Origin: Isoetes taiwanensis
Lineage: Eukaryota > Streptophyta > Lycopodiopsida > Isoetales > Isoetaceae
NCBI GenBank assembly: GCA_021234155.1
Contig: JAJEKV010000047.1
Location: forward strand, 5,161,637 to 5,225,636
Direction: 5' to 3'
Length of the DNA stretch: 64,000 nt
The notes under the pieces were generated by a model that saw nothing but the letters and a program-made list of their open reading frames with translations, ran no database searches and was not told the DNA's origin. Of the stretch, positions 47,501-60,375 are shown piece by piece. Both the position numbers and the translations under genes were made by a program. The stretch's first letter is position 1; each line of letters begins with the position of its first letter.

Positions 47501-50500
47501 TGTGGCACTGGTAGTGGCGTAGGTTGACGACCACCTAAGAGTTGCCTAGGATCCGAAAAGCACCGCAAGGTGGGATTTAATGCTTGTCTGAGGTGATAGC
47601 GTGTATGAAGTTTTGCCCAACGGATGTGGTGCCGAGTTGAGTATAGGCCTGGTAATGCAAAATAAATGTGCACACAGTGGGGTTCAAACCGGCGGTGTAT
47701 CATTTATATTTGGGAGTTGGTTCGCGGTTATCTGACCACGATTGGCGTGGTAAGAACTTAAAACCTATACATGTCCTCTCCACTTGGGCATCGTTGGCGG
47801 TGGGACAAACCTTCAGTCTGTCAAAGACTGAACAGACCAGTAAAAGTTGGTTCTGTTGATTTGTGGCACGGTTCTTGGTGCTGGTCTAAAACCCTCTGGT
47901 CTAGGATGCCCAAAGGAAGTCATGTAATGGCGGCACTGGGTTGGTGAAACACTAGGTGTGATGATGCCCCTAGGTTGCCCCTAGGATCGGCTTTCGAGGT
48001 GGGATTTAATCATACCACAAAGTGTGCATGTAGTAAAAGTTTTATCAAACGGGTGTGTGGGTTGGTGATCAATTATAAATAATCACTTGGTGGGAGGTTC
48101 AAACCCGACGGTATGTTGCTGTTGGGAGTTGGTTCGCGCTGGGGTTATCACGGTAGCGATCACAGGCGGTGGTGAGCTTAAAAACCTGCCTGTCCTCTCC
48201 CACTGAGTGCTCTGCGTTGGTGGACAGTAGCTGGTGTTAAAGAGACTAGTCTAGACAGGTAAAGATTGGTGTGTTGGACAAGTTGCTACGTCTAAAGCCC
48301 TGGTCTAGGATGTGCCCAAAAGGTTCGATGTGACACTAAGTCCGGTGACGGGTTACGTCTGCCTAGAGTTGCCCCTAGGATCGAAAACTTTTCTCTCAGG
48401 TGGGTTGCGTCACGCTGCAGTGTGCATGTATGGCCAAAGTTTTGCCCAGCGATTATTGTGGTGAGTTGGTATAAGGCCTAGTAATGCCAAAATATAAATA
48501 TTGCATTTGGTAGGGGTTTCAGCTTCGGCGATTGTATCTTTATATTTGGGAGTTGATTCTGCGGTACTCAAGGCCATGATCTGATGGTAAACTTAAAAAG
48601 CCTATACATGTCTCCACACTGAGCGCTGATTGGCGGTCAGGACAAAAGCCAACTGATGCGTTAAAGACTGGTCTGAACAGCCGATAAAGTTGGTTTCTGC
48701 GGTCTCGGTAGGTTTGCGGTTCTTTGTCACAAAAACCCTACGATTAGGATGCCCAAAAGTGTCATATGTGGCGAGCGACTTTGGTGACGGCGTAGGTTGG
48801 CGATGCCTAGGGAATTTCAGGATCGAAAAGAAACTTCTCAGGTGGGGATTTAATCACGCTACAAAGTGTGCATGTGGTTTGCCCAGCGGATGTGGTTGGT
48901 ATAGGCCTAGTAATGCCAAAATAAATGTGCGCGGTGGGGGTTAAACCGGCGGTGTATTTATATTTGAGAGGTTGATTAACGCGGGGATTTATCGACCATG
49001 ATCCCCGTGGTGAACAAAAAGCCATACATGTCCTCACCCTTTCGTTGGCCGGACAAAACTAATGATACGTCAAAGGAACGGTCTGAACCCGATGGATGGT
49101 TTCTGATTAACGTGGCTGTGGTTTCTTGGTGCGTCACAAAACCCTACGTCTGGATGCCCAAAAGTCATGGCGTGACGCTGGTACGGTGGCAACTATGAGT
49201 TGGCGATGCCCTAGGAACCTTCGGATCCGAAAAACTTTCCTCAGGTGGGATTTAATCTGCCCTCTGAAGTGCATGTATGGCAAAGTTTGCCCATACGGAT
49301 ATTATTGGTGAGTTGGTATAAGGCTTCCAGTAATGCGCAAAATAAATATTACGCGGTGGGGTTCAAACTTAGGCGGTGTATTTATATTTGGGGTGATTCG
49401 CGGGTGCCCTCGACCATGATTGCGGCGTGGCGGTAGAACTTAAAACTATCACGGTATGCCACTGGATTGTGATGGGACAAAAGCGGCTGAATGCACGTCA
49501 AAGACTAGTGAACCGATAAAAGGACCCGGTTTCTGAATTCTTGTGGTGGTTTCGATTCTTGTCCCAAAACCCTAGGATGCCCAAAGCGTCATATGTTGTG
49601 GCGACACTAGAGGCGGTGACTAGGTTCGTGATCCCAAGTTACCCCTAGGATGGCTTTCCCTCAAGGTGGGGTTAATCGCCTACAATGATGCATGTAATGT
49701 ATGTGCAAGGGTTGCCAGCAGGATGTGTGTGGTGAGGTTAGTATAGGCAGCCTAGTAATGCCAAAATAAATGTGTACTGATGGGGGTTCGACCTTCGGTC
49801 ATGTTGCCTGGCCCAGGAGTTGGTTCTTGGGGTTATCATTATGATCCCGTGGTAGAACTTAAAAACCTTATCATATCCTACTGGCTGCTGGATTGGCGAT
49901 GGGACAACAAAACTAACCGAATACGTCCAAGGCCGAGGTCTAGACGATAAAAGTTGGTTCTGGAATTCGCACCGGCTGGTTTATGCGTTAACGTCTAAAA
50001 ACCCTCTGGTCTGGTGCCCAAAGTCATATGTGGCGTGACGCTTTAGGCTGGTGGCGCTAGATTCACGTGATGCCCCTAGAGTTGCCCCTGGATCGAAAAC
50101 TTCCTGATATTGAGTTTAATCACGCTTACCACAAAAAGTGTGCATGTATGTGAAGTTTTGCCTTAGCGGATGTGTGGTGAGTTGGTATAATTCCTGGCAA
50201 TGCCGTAAATGTGTGCGCGGTGGGGTTTCGGCACGAGCGGGTGTATGTGTTTATGTTGGGAGTTGGTTACTAAGGGTTACTGACCCATGATCCCCGGCGT
50301 GGTGAATCTTAAAAGCTATACTTCACTGGTACTTCTAAGTTGGCGGTCGGGATCAAAAACTAACTGATACGTCAAAAGACTTAGTCTAAGACGATAAAGT
50401 TGAGTTTCACGGTCGTGGCTGGTTTCTTGATTCGCGTCTGAAGCCCTCTAGTCTAAAACTTAAAGAGTCATGTATTGGCGGGGCGCAAGTGACGGCATGG

Positions 50501-53500
50501 GTTGACGTCACTAGAGTTGCCCTAGGATCGCTTTCACCTCAGGTGGGATTTAATCACCACAAGAGGTAATGCATGTATGGCCAAAGTTTGGATGTGTGGT
50601 GAGTTGATATGAGCCTAGTAATGCCAAAATAAATATTACTTATTAGGGGTTCAAACTGACAGTGTATGTTACTATTGGGAGTTGATTAGAGTTTACTCGA
50701 TGACCATGATCCCCAAATGGTGTTTCAAAAACCTATGTCCTCCCACTTTAGCTGCTACTGGATAATCTACCGTCAAAGACAGAGTCTGGAGCGATAAGGA
50801 TGGTTTCTGATTCTGCTGATGGTAGTTTCTTGGATGCTGTCTAAAGCTTCAGTCCTAGGATACCCAAAAAGTCATATTGGTGAGGCTGACTTTAGGCTGA
50901 GCCAGCCTTAGGTGTGATACTAGAGTTGCCCCCTAGGATCGAAAACTTCTCAAGGTGGGATTTAATCACGCCTACAAAGTGTCATGTATGGTAAGTTTGC
51001 CTTGGATGTGGTGAGTTATTCTGAACCTGGTAATAAATAAGTAATGCGCACTTGATCATGGGGTTCAAACCAGTAGTGTGGCATGTTTATATTTGGGAAT
51101 TGGTTACTGGGGTTATACGGCCATGATCCCCACGACGTAGTAGAACTTAAAGCCATATGTCTCCACTGGCTGCAACACTTCGTTGGCGATGGGATACAAA
51201 AACCTTCAATGCGTTAAAGACTGATCTAGTGCCGGTAAAAGTTGGTTTCTGGTCTTGTGGCTGGTTTTCGCGGTTAAAACCCTCTGGTCTAGGATGCCCA
51301 AAAAGTCATATGTGGCAGGCACTAAGGGCGGTGGCGCTGGGTGCGGCGATGCCCCAGAAGTGCCCCTGGGATCCGAAGCGCCTTCCTCGGTGAGTTTAAT
51401 CATACCAGGTGTGCATGTAAAAGTTTTCCTTGCTGGATGTGTGGTGAGTTGACGCATAAGGCTAGTAATGCCAAATAAATCGGGGGTTCAGAAAACCGGC
51501 CGGTGTATGTGTTTATATTTGGGAGTTGATTATATGCGGGGTTGCTCTGACTGCTTCAATTCCCGACGTGTGGGAACTTAAAAGCCTATACATGTCCTCA
51601 CGCACAAGGCGCTGGGTGTGATGGGACAAAGCTGATACGTCAAAGACAGTCTGAACTGTAAAAGTTGGTTTACGATTCTGCGTGGTGATTTCTTGATTCT
51701 TGTCTAAAACCCTCGATCCTAAAGTTGCCCAAAGCGTCATATGCGGCGGCACTAAGTGGCGTAGGTTCGGCGATCTAAGTTAGGATCGAAGAAACTTCCT
51801 CAAGGTGGGATCTACAAAAGTGTGCGTAATGTATGGCCAAAGTTTTTGCCTTACGCCCGGATGTGGTGAGTTGGTATGAGCTAGTAATATAATCATCAAT
51901 GCGCAGTCGGAGTTCAAACTGACGAGTGTATGTTATATATTCCAGTTAGTTCGCGCTGGGGGTTATCGACCTTGATCCAAGCGATGGTAGGAGCAAAAGC
52001 CTTATCGTAATCCTCCACACTTGTGGCTGCTGGTTAGCGATGGGACCAGCTTAACTGAATGCGTCGAACTGGTCTGGGCAGAGTAAAGTTGGTTTCTGGT
52101 CTTTGTGTGGTGGTTTCGCGGTTCTTGTCAGCCTACGGTCCTAGGATGCCCAGATATGTATGTGGCTTTTGGTGTGTTGGCTAGGTTACGTGATGCCCCT
52201 AGAGTTGCCCCTAGGATCGAAACTTCCTCGTATCGTGGTTTAATCCATACGCCTACAAAGTGTGCATGCTTTATGGTAAGTTTTGCTAGCGGATGGTATT
52301 GGTGAGTTAATGGTATGAGCCTAGTAATGCCAAAACAAATGTGCGCTTGAATCAGGGGATTTCAACCTGGCAGATGTATGTTTATATTTGGGAGTTGATT
52401 CTTGTGATTTGTCTGACCGCTATGATCCCATTGGTAGGAACTTAAAGCCATGTCATCTACTGGCACCTTTCTATGGATTGGTGATGGGACAAAAAGCAAC
52501 TAGTCGTCAAAGATAGTCTGAACTGATAAGATTTAGTTTCTGGATGCTGGCTGGTTTTACTGGTTGCTAAACCTCTGAGTCTAAGTGCCCAAAAGTCATG
52601 TATGTGGCGGTGACACTAAGAATTTGTGTGTATTAGGTTAAATGATACCCCTAAGGATTGCCTGAATAAAAGCACCTCCAAGGTGGAGTTTATCCACCGC
52701 CTACGAAATGTCATGTATAGCCAACGGATGTTATTGATGAGGTTGGTATAGGCCTATTATTATAAATACTGATGAGAGTTCAAACGGCAGTGTATTTATA
52801 TTTGGGAGTTGTGGTAATTCTGCTGGTTGCTCTTTGCGGCCATGTTGATCCCGTGATGGTAGGAACTTAAAACTATACATGTCCTCCACCTTCTTTCGTT
52901 AGCGATGGGAACAAAACTAACTAGTCAAAGATAGTCTAGACGATATGGTTTACCGATTCGCGTGGCTACGGTTTCAGTTCTTGTCAAAAACCCTCGGTCT
53001 AGGATGCCCAAAAGTCGCCCATGTGGCGCACGCTAGGCTGGTGGCGCTAGGTTGGCGATGCCCTAGAGGATTTACCCTAGGATCGAGAAAACTTTTCACT
53101 CAGGTGGGATTTAATCACCGCACCTAAGTGTCAATAATGGCCAAAGTTTTTTGCCCAGCAGGATGTGTGTGGTGATTGGCCTGTAGGCCTAGTAATGCCA
53201 AAATCCATGCGCCGGTGGAGTTCCAAACGGGCGATTAGTATGTTTATATTTGAAGGGGTGTTCTTGGGTTACTCGACCGTGATCCCCGACGTGGTATAAA
53301 AACCTATACATGTCCTCCACACTTTGTTTTGCGCTGGATTGGCGATTAAAAGCTAGCTAATCTGTTAAAAGACTAGTCCTAGACGATAAAATTAGGTTCA
53401 TTGGCTACAGTTTTCGCGCTGATTTAACAAAAACTCTACAGTCCTGGATGCCCAAAAGATCGCGTATGTGGCGGAAGGCACTTCGAGCTGGGCAAAGCGC

Positions 53501-56500
53501 GCTGGGTTGGCGATACTTGGAGGTTGCCCCTAGGATCCGAAAACTTCCTCCGAGGGTGAGTTGATCGCCCGGGTATTACATGTATGGCCAAAGTTTTGCC
53601 AGCGGATGTGTGTGGTGAGTTAGCATGAGCCTAAGTAATGCCAAAATAAATGTGCCGGTCGGGGTTCAAACCAGGCGTGTATATTTATATTGGGAGTTCG
53701 TTCTGCTGGGTTATCGACCATGATCCCAAGCGTGGTAGAACCGCAAAACCTGCTCTGTCCTCCACCCAGGCACTTCTACCAGTTGGCGATGGGACAAAAA
53801 CTGTAACTTCAATGCGTCAAAAGACTAGTCTGAACCCGATGGGATGGTTTGATTCGTGGGCTGCGGTTTCGCGTCTAAAACCCTACGGTCTAAGTGCCCA
53901 GCGTCATATGTGGCGGTGAAACGGCGGTGGCGATCCCGGTTGCCTAGGATCCGGCACCCTCCAGGTGGGATTTAATCATACAAGAAGTCAGCCATGTATG
54001 TATGACGAAGTTTTGCCAGCGGATGTGGTGAGTTGGTATGAACTGTGTGCAAGTAAATGTGCACTTGGTGGGGGTTTAAACCCCAGGCGATTAACGTATT
54101 TGTTGGGAGTTAGTTCTTGGGTTACTCACGGCCGCTGATCCCGACGTGGTAGAACTTAAAGCCTATACATGTCTCCACTGGCTGCTCGTTGGCAGTGGGA
54201 CAAAAGCCTGACTAGTCTACGGTAAAGACGCTAGTTAGACGATAAAAGTTGGTTTCACAATTCATTTTGGTTTCTTGGTTTGTCTACCCTCCCGGTCTAG
54301 GATGCCAAAAAGTCATATGTGTGACATAGGTGGCCTTTAGGTGCGGCGATAACCCCTAAGTTGCCCTAGGATCCGAAAACTTCCTCAAGGTCTGGGATTT
54401 AATCACGCTACAAAGGAGTAATGCGTAATATGGCCAAAGTTTTTAGCGGTGTGTGGTGATTGGTATGGAAGGCCTAGTAATGCCAAAATAAATGTGCGCA
54501 GTGGGGTTCAAACCGACGATGTATGTTATATTTGGGGAGTTGATTCTGCCGGGGACCTCTGACCGCTGATCCCAACGTGGAGTAGAACCGGCAGCTTCAT
54601 GTCTCACGCACTGGCACTTCGTTGGCGGTGGGACAAAAGCAACTGATGCGTCAAAGCTAGTCCTGAACCGATGGTTAGTTTCTGATTCGTGGCTGAGTTC
54701 TGTTCTTGTCTAAACCTCGGTCCCTGGATACCCAAAAAGTCATATGTGGCTGACACTAAAGAGGCGGTATTGACGTAGTGATGCTAGAGTTGCCCAGGAT
54801 GAAACTTCCTGATGTGGGATTTTAATCTGCCTACAAAGAATTGTTTTCATGCTGGCCAAGTTCTTGGATGTGTGTGGTGAGTTGGTATAGGCCTAGTAAT
54901 ATAAAACCAATGTGCAGTGGGGTTCAAACCTGGCAGTGTATGTTCTCTATTGGGAGTTCACCCCCGAGGATTGCTCTGACCATGATCCCCCATGGCGATG
55001 GTAGAGCAAAAGCCTATACATGTCCTCTCACTGGCTGCTGGATTGTGATGGGACAAAAAGAAAACTAGCTAAATGCCGTAAAGGTAGTCAGGCTTGATAA
55101 AAGTTGGGATTTCAGATGCGTGGTTTCTTGATTCTCTTCGTAAAAACCCTCAGTCCTAGGATGCCCAAAAGTCCTTGTATGTGGCGGTACACTAGGCTGA
55201 ATGACTAAGGTTACGTGATAATGCCTAAGTTGCCTAGGATCGAAAACTTCTCGAGTGGAATTTAATCACGCCTACAAAGTGTCATGTCTTGTAATGGTTG
55301 CCCAGCATTGGTCTTGTGGTGAGTTGGTATAGGCCTGTGCAAAATGTAAATGTGCGCGGTGAGAGTTCAGGCCGGTGTATGTTTATATTTGGGAGTTGGT
55401 TCTTTGGGGTTATGTGACCCATGATCCGTGGTGGTTTAAAGCCTATACGTAATGCCTCCACTGTTCCGTTGGCGATTATGGGACAAAAACTAGCTGATAC
55501 GTCAAAAGACAGTCTGAACCAGTAAAGTTGGTTTCTGGTCGCGTGGCTGAGTTTCTTGTTCTTGTCTAAAAACCCTCACGGTCTAGGATGCCCAAAAAGT
55601 CATATGTGTGGGGCACTGAGCGCTAGGTGCGTGATGCCCCTGATTTGCCCCTAGGATCAGAAAGAAACGCACTTCCTCCGGGGTGGGATTTGTCCTGCCT
55701 ACAAAGTGTGCATGTGCCGGCAGGGTTTTGCCCAGCGGCTGTTATTATTGTTGAGGAGTTGGTATGGGCCTGGTAATTAGCAAAATAAATGTGCTGTGAT
55801 GGGAGGTTCAAACCGGCCCGATTTATATTTAGGGAGTGATTCTTGGGTGCCTCTGACCATGATCCCGGCGTGGTAGAACTTAAAACCTATACATGTCCTC
55901 CACCCAGCCTTTTAACTGTTAGCGATGGGATAAACTAGCGATGCGTTAAAAGACGCTAGTCTAGACGATGATAAAAAGTTGGTTCCATGGCTGGTTTCTT
56001 GGTCTTACGTCTAAAAGCCCTCGGTCCTAGGATGCCCCAAAAAGTCATCCCTACGGTCCTGGATGCCCAAAAGTCATATGTGGCGGCTAAGGTGCGGCGA
56101 TGCTAGAGTTGCCCCTAGGATCGAAAACTTCCGCAAGGTGGGATTTAATCACCGAAGTGTGTCAATAATGTGGCCAAAGTTTTGCCGGATCGTGGTGAGT
56201 TGGTATAGACTACAAAATAATGCCAAATATAAATGTGTCTGCACTTGTTGGGGGTTCAAACGCGACGATTAATATGTTGCTCTGTTGGAGTTGATTCTTT
56301 GAAGGTTATCTTGACCATGATCCCCGGCGTGGAAGTAGGCAAAACTATACATGTCACTCACACGCTACCGTTGGCGATGGGACAAAAGCAACTGATCATG
56401 AAAGAAATTTAGTCTGAACCTTGATAAAAATTGAGTTTCACCAGTGCTGTGGCTGGTTTTGCTTGTGAATTTAACGTCTACCCTACGGTCCTGGTCGCAA

Positions 56501-59500
56501 AAAGTCATGTGGTGGTGACGTACTATAAGTGGTGGCTAGGTTCGGCGATGCCTAGAGTTGCCCTGGGATAAAGCTTTCACTCAAGGTGGGATTTAATCTT
56601 TACCTACAAAGATGTGCATGTAATAATAAAAGTTTGCTTATGGATGTGTGGTGGTGGTATAGGCCTAGTAATGCAAAATAAATGCCAGTGGGGGTTCTGA
56701 CTTAGGCGGTCTTATGTTTATATTTGGGAGTTGATTCTTGGGAGTTGCCTCGACCCATGATTTAGGCGTGTGGAGCAAAAGCTTCTCATGTCACTCCTAC
56801 TGGTACTCGTTAATGATGGGACAAAAACTAATTAAATCAAAGACTAGTCTGAACCGATAAAAATTGGTTCACAATTCTTGTGGCTACAGTTTCTTGAAGT
56901 TCTTGTCTAAAACCCTACGTTACCAAATTAAAAAGATCATATAATGGCGGTGACGCTAGGTGGTAGCTAGGTTGGCGATGCCCTAAGAGTTGCCCCTAGG
57001 ATCACAACTTCCTCAGGTGGAATTTTAATCACGCGCCTACAAAGTGTGCATGTGGCCAAAACTAGCGGATGTGTGGTGAGTTATAGGCCTTACAATAATG
57101 CCCGTTTAAAATAAATGTGTGCCGCCAGTGAGAGTTTCATAAACCCGGTGTATGTTGAGTTCTTGGGGTTACTCGACCGTCCGACATTGGTAGAACTTAA
57201 AGCCTATGTCCTCCACTGTTTTCGTTGGCAGTGGGACAAAAAACAGCTAACGTCAAAAGACTTTAGTCTAGACGATAAAGTTGGTTCTGGATGCGTGGTA
57301 GTTTCTGATTCTTACAATCACAAAAACCCTCACGGTCACAAGGATGCCCAAAAGTCATGTATGTGGCGGCGGCATAGGTAGTGTGGCCCAGGTTGTGATG
57401 CTAGGTTGCCCCTAGGATCCGAAGAAACTTCCTCAAGGTGGAGTTTAATCACGCCTACAAAGATGATAAATATTTGTCATGTGTTGCCCAGCAGGATGTG
57501 TTGGTGAGTTGGTATGAGCCTGATAATGCCAAAATAAATAATACGCAATGGTGGGGTTCAAACGACGATTAATTTATATTGGGAGTTGATTCTTGAAGTT
57601 ATCACATTATGATCAGGCGATGGTAGAACTTAAAAACCTATATATCCTCCCCAGGCTGCTTCGTTAGCGATTGGGACAAAAGCAGCTGATGCGTCGAAAG
57701 ACTAGTCTGAACCGATAAAGTTGGTTTACGGTGCTGTATTGTTTGGTTTCGCCGATTCGCGATAAAAAAACCCTACCGGTCCTAGGATGCCCAAAAGTCA
57801 TATGTGAGGCTGACGCTAAATTTGTGGCATGGAGTTCGTGATGCCCTAGAGTTGCTAGGATGAAAACTTCCTCGGGTGGGATTGTCGCGCCTAAGTGTAG
57901 CCGAGGATTTTGCTTAGCGGATGTGTGGTGAGTTGGTATGAGCCTGGCCAATGCCAAAATAAATGTCACTTGGTGGGGTTCAAGAGCGACGGTGTATGTT
58001 TATATTTGGGGAGTTGGATGCCGGGGTTATCGACCGCATGATCCCGGCGTGTGGTAGAACTTAAAACATATGTCCTCCGCCGGCACCAGTTGGCGATTGG
58101 GACAAAAGCTAGCTAATGCGATAAAGGAACTAGTCTGAACCGATAAAGTTGGTTCGGTCTTTGTGGCTTCTGGTTTGCTTTGATTCTTGTCTACAAAAGC
58201 CCTCGATTACAAAGTGCCCAAAAAGTCATATGTGGCGAGAAGGCGGCACTAGAAATTTGGTAATGACGTAGGTTGACACTTCTGCGATTTACTGGATACG
58301 AAACTTCCCTGGTGGGATTTAATCACTACAAAGGTAATGCATGTATGGCCAAAGTTTTGCTAGCGGATGGTGGTGGTTGAACATAGGTAATGCCAAAATA
58401 AATGTGCGCGGTGAGGGGTTCCAAACCGGCGGTGTATCATTTATATTTGGGAGTTGATTCTTTGCTTTGGGGTTATAAATGATCCCACAGGCGATGGTGG
58501 GGCAGAAGCCTACGATGATATCCACTGGCACCGTTGGCGATTGGGACAAAAAGTAGCTGATGGTAAAGGCTGGTCTAAGACCGATAAAGGATTGGTTTAC
58601 AATTCTCTGTGGGCGGTTTGCGGACGTTCTTTACGATACCCTCAGTCCTGGATGCCCAAAGTCATATGTGGCGGCTGACGCTGGCTGGTGGCGCTGGGTT
58701 GGCGGCGATATGCCTATAAGTTGCGCTGGATAAAACTTCCTCAAAGATTGAGATTTAATCACGCCACGAAATTGACCATGTTTGCCAGCGGATGTGTGTG
58801 GTGAGTTGGTATAAGCCTAGTAATGCCGAAATCTCATCGCCTGCGTTGGGGATTGGAAAACCGGTAGGTGTACATCATATTTGAGATTGATTCTTGGGGT
58901 TATAGAGCCACGTGATCAAAGTGGTAGAACTTAAAACTATACATGTCCTCACCCAGGCAAGGTGTGATGGGACAAAGCTTAGCTAATTCACGTCAAAAGA
59001 CGGTTTCTGCTTTGTTCTTGTCATCCCTCGGTCTGGGATGCCCAAAAAGTCATGTGGCGGCACTGGTGGTGGCATGGGACTAATTTCGAGTTGCTTAGGA
59101 TCAGAAACTTTCCTCCAGGTGGGGTTAATCACCTTACCTACAAAGTCCATGTGGCGAAGTTTTGTATGGATGTGTGGTGAGGTTGGTATAGGCCTAGTAA
59201 TGCCAAAATAAATGTTGCACTTGGTGGGAGGGTTCAAACAGGCGATTGTATGTTCTCTGTTGGGAATTAGCGGGGTTACTCTTGACCCTTGATCTGACTG
59301 ATGGTAGAACTTAAAACTATATATACGTAATGTCACTCTCCTTTAATTGCTTTCGTTGGCGGTGGGATAGCAGCTGATACGTTAAAAGACTGGTCTAGAC
59401 AATTGGTTTGGTCTTTGTGGCTGATTTCGCGGTTCGCATCTAAAGCCCTCGGGTCCTAGGATGCCAAAGTCATCCCTGCGGTCCTAGGATGCCCAAAAGT

Positions 59501-60103
59501 CATATGTGGCGACTTTGGTGACGCTGGTTACGGCGATAGAGTTGCCCCTAGGATCAGAAACTTCCTCAAGGTGGGGATCTACAAGGGTAATGCATGTATG
59601 GCCAAAGTTTTGCCTTAGCGGATGTGTGGTAGAGTTGGTATAGGCTATTAATGCCAAAATAAATGTGCACTTGGTGGGGTTCCAAACGGAAGAGCCGGGT
59701 GTATTTATATTGCTGGGAGTTGTAGTTACCCACTATGAAGTTATCTTGACCCATGATCACAGGCGTGGTGAACTTAAAAACTATCCTCCTGTTTGCTTCG
59801 TTGGCCGATGGGACAAAAGCTTAGCTGATGCGTCAAAGACTAGTCTGAACCCGATAAAGGCCGGTTTCTGATTCGCGTGGTGGTTTTCGCGGGGATTGTC
59901 ACAAAAACCCTCGGATTTTATAAGGATGCCCAAAGAGATATGTTGAAATTGTGGCCAGGTCCGGCGATGCCTAAGGTTGCCCCTAGGATCGAAAACCGCC
60001 AAAGATTGGTTAATCACGCACAAAGTATGCGCCGGCGGGTTTTGCCCAGGATGTGTGGTGAGGTTGAGCGCCGGTAGTAATGCCAAAATAAATGTGCACT
60101 AAC
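44591..60103 (+). repeat. Satellite-like tandem array, about 36 units of roughly 430 bp
   Basis: Taking aggtgggatttaatcac as the unit marker, successive copies begin near 44601, 45037, 45493, 45903, 46309, 46758 and so on to about 60000. Spacing is 390-456 bases and averages close to 430. Common phrases in order: tgggatttaatcacgcc, acaaagtgtgcatgtatggc, gcggatgtgtggtgagttgg, cctagtaatgccaaaataaa, ggggttcaaacc, gtatgtttatatttgggag, gaccatgatcccc, aaaacctatacatgtcctcc, cgttggcgatgggacaaaa, gactagtctgaaccgataaa, cctaggatgcccaaaagtca, cctagagttgcccctaggat. gtggtgagttggtataggcc and ggttcaaacc resemble polymerase III A and B boxes. Copies differ by many small indels. Open frames within it are not genes. 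Confidence 0.97.
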
Positions 60104-60132
60104 TGGCCGGCAATCTTTTTGCATCAGGCGCG

Positions 60133-60155
60133 CTTCGTTCCGGTTACGTATTGCT
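60133..60155 (+). other. Oxford Nanopore ligation-adapter remnant (sequencing artefact)
   Basis: CTTCGTTC, then CG in place of A, then GTTACGTATTGCT. The known adapter top strand ends in CTTCGTTCA-GTTACGTATTGCT, so 21 of its 22 terminal bases match. A T run (60115-60121) precedes it, as in the adapter's T leader. It lies exactly where array sequence stops and unrelated AT-rich sequence starts. This is an untrimmed adapter between two joined reads and not biology. Confidence 0.9.
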
Positions 60156-60375
60156 GGTGATGGTACGACACCTGCCTTCGCAAAATGCCACCAAACGGCC
60201 ACGGCCGCTACTACTACAGCAACAACAACGCCTTCACAGCTTCCCAGCTACAGCTTCCACGCAAACCGAAAGGCGATATTACAATGCACGTAATATATTT
60301 ACCAAAACCTATTATGAATCGTGTTATGGTCGATGTAACGTGGCTTTTTAGCAACATATTTTAAATATTACTACT
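60156..60375 (+). other. Noisy start of the second read or N-terminal region of the kinase gene
   Basis: Contains ACT/ACA/GCC codon-rich sequence (a Thr/Ala run) that may be the low-complexity N-terminus of the kinase, but the frame is broken several times. No start codon can be chosen. Confidence 0.35.

Noticed and set aside
44591-60103. Dozens of 60-117 codon open frames on both strands inside the array
   Set aside because: They recur in register with the repeat unit, share no frame-preserving variation between copies and have no motif; they are by-products of repetition.
44591-60103. CRISPR array
   Set aside because: The unit is about 430 bp and conserved throughout with no unique spacers; the context is eukaryotic.
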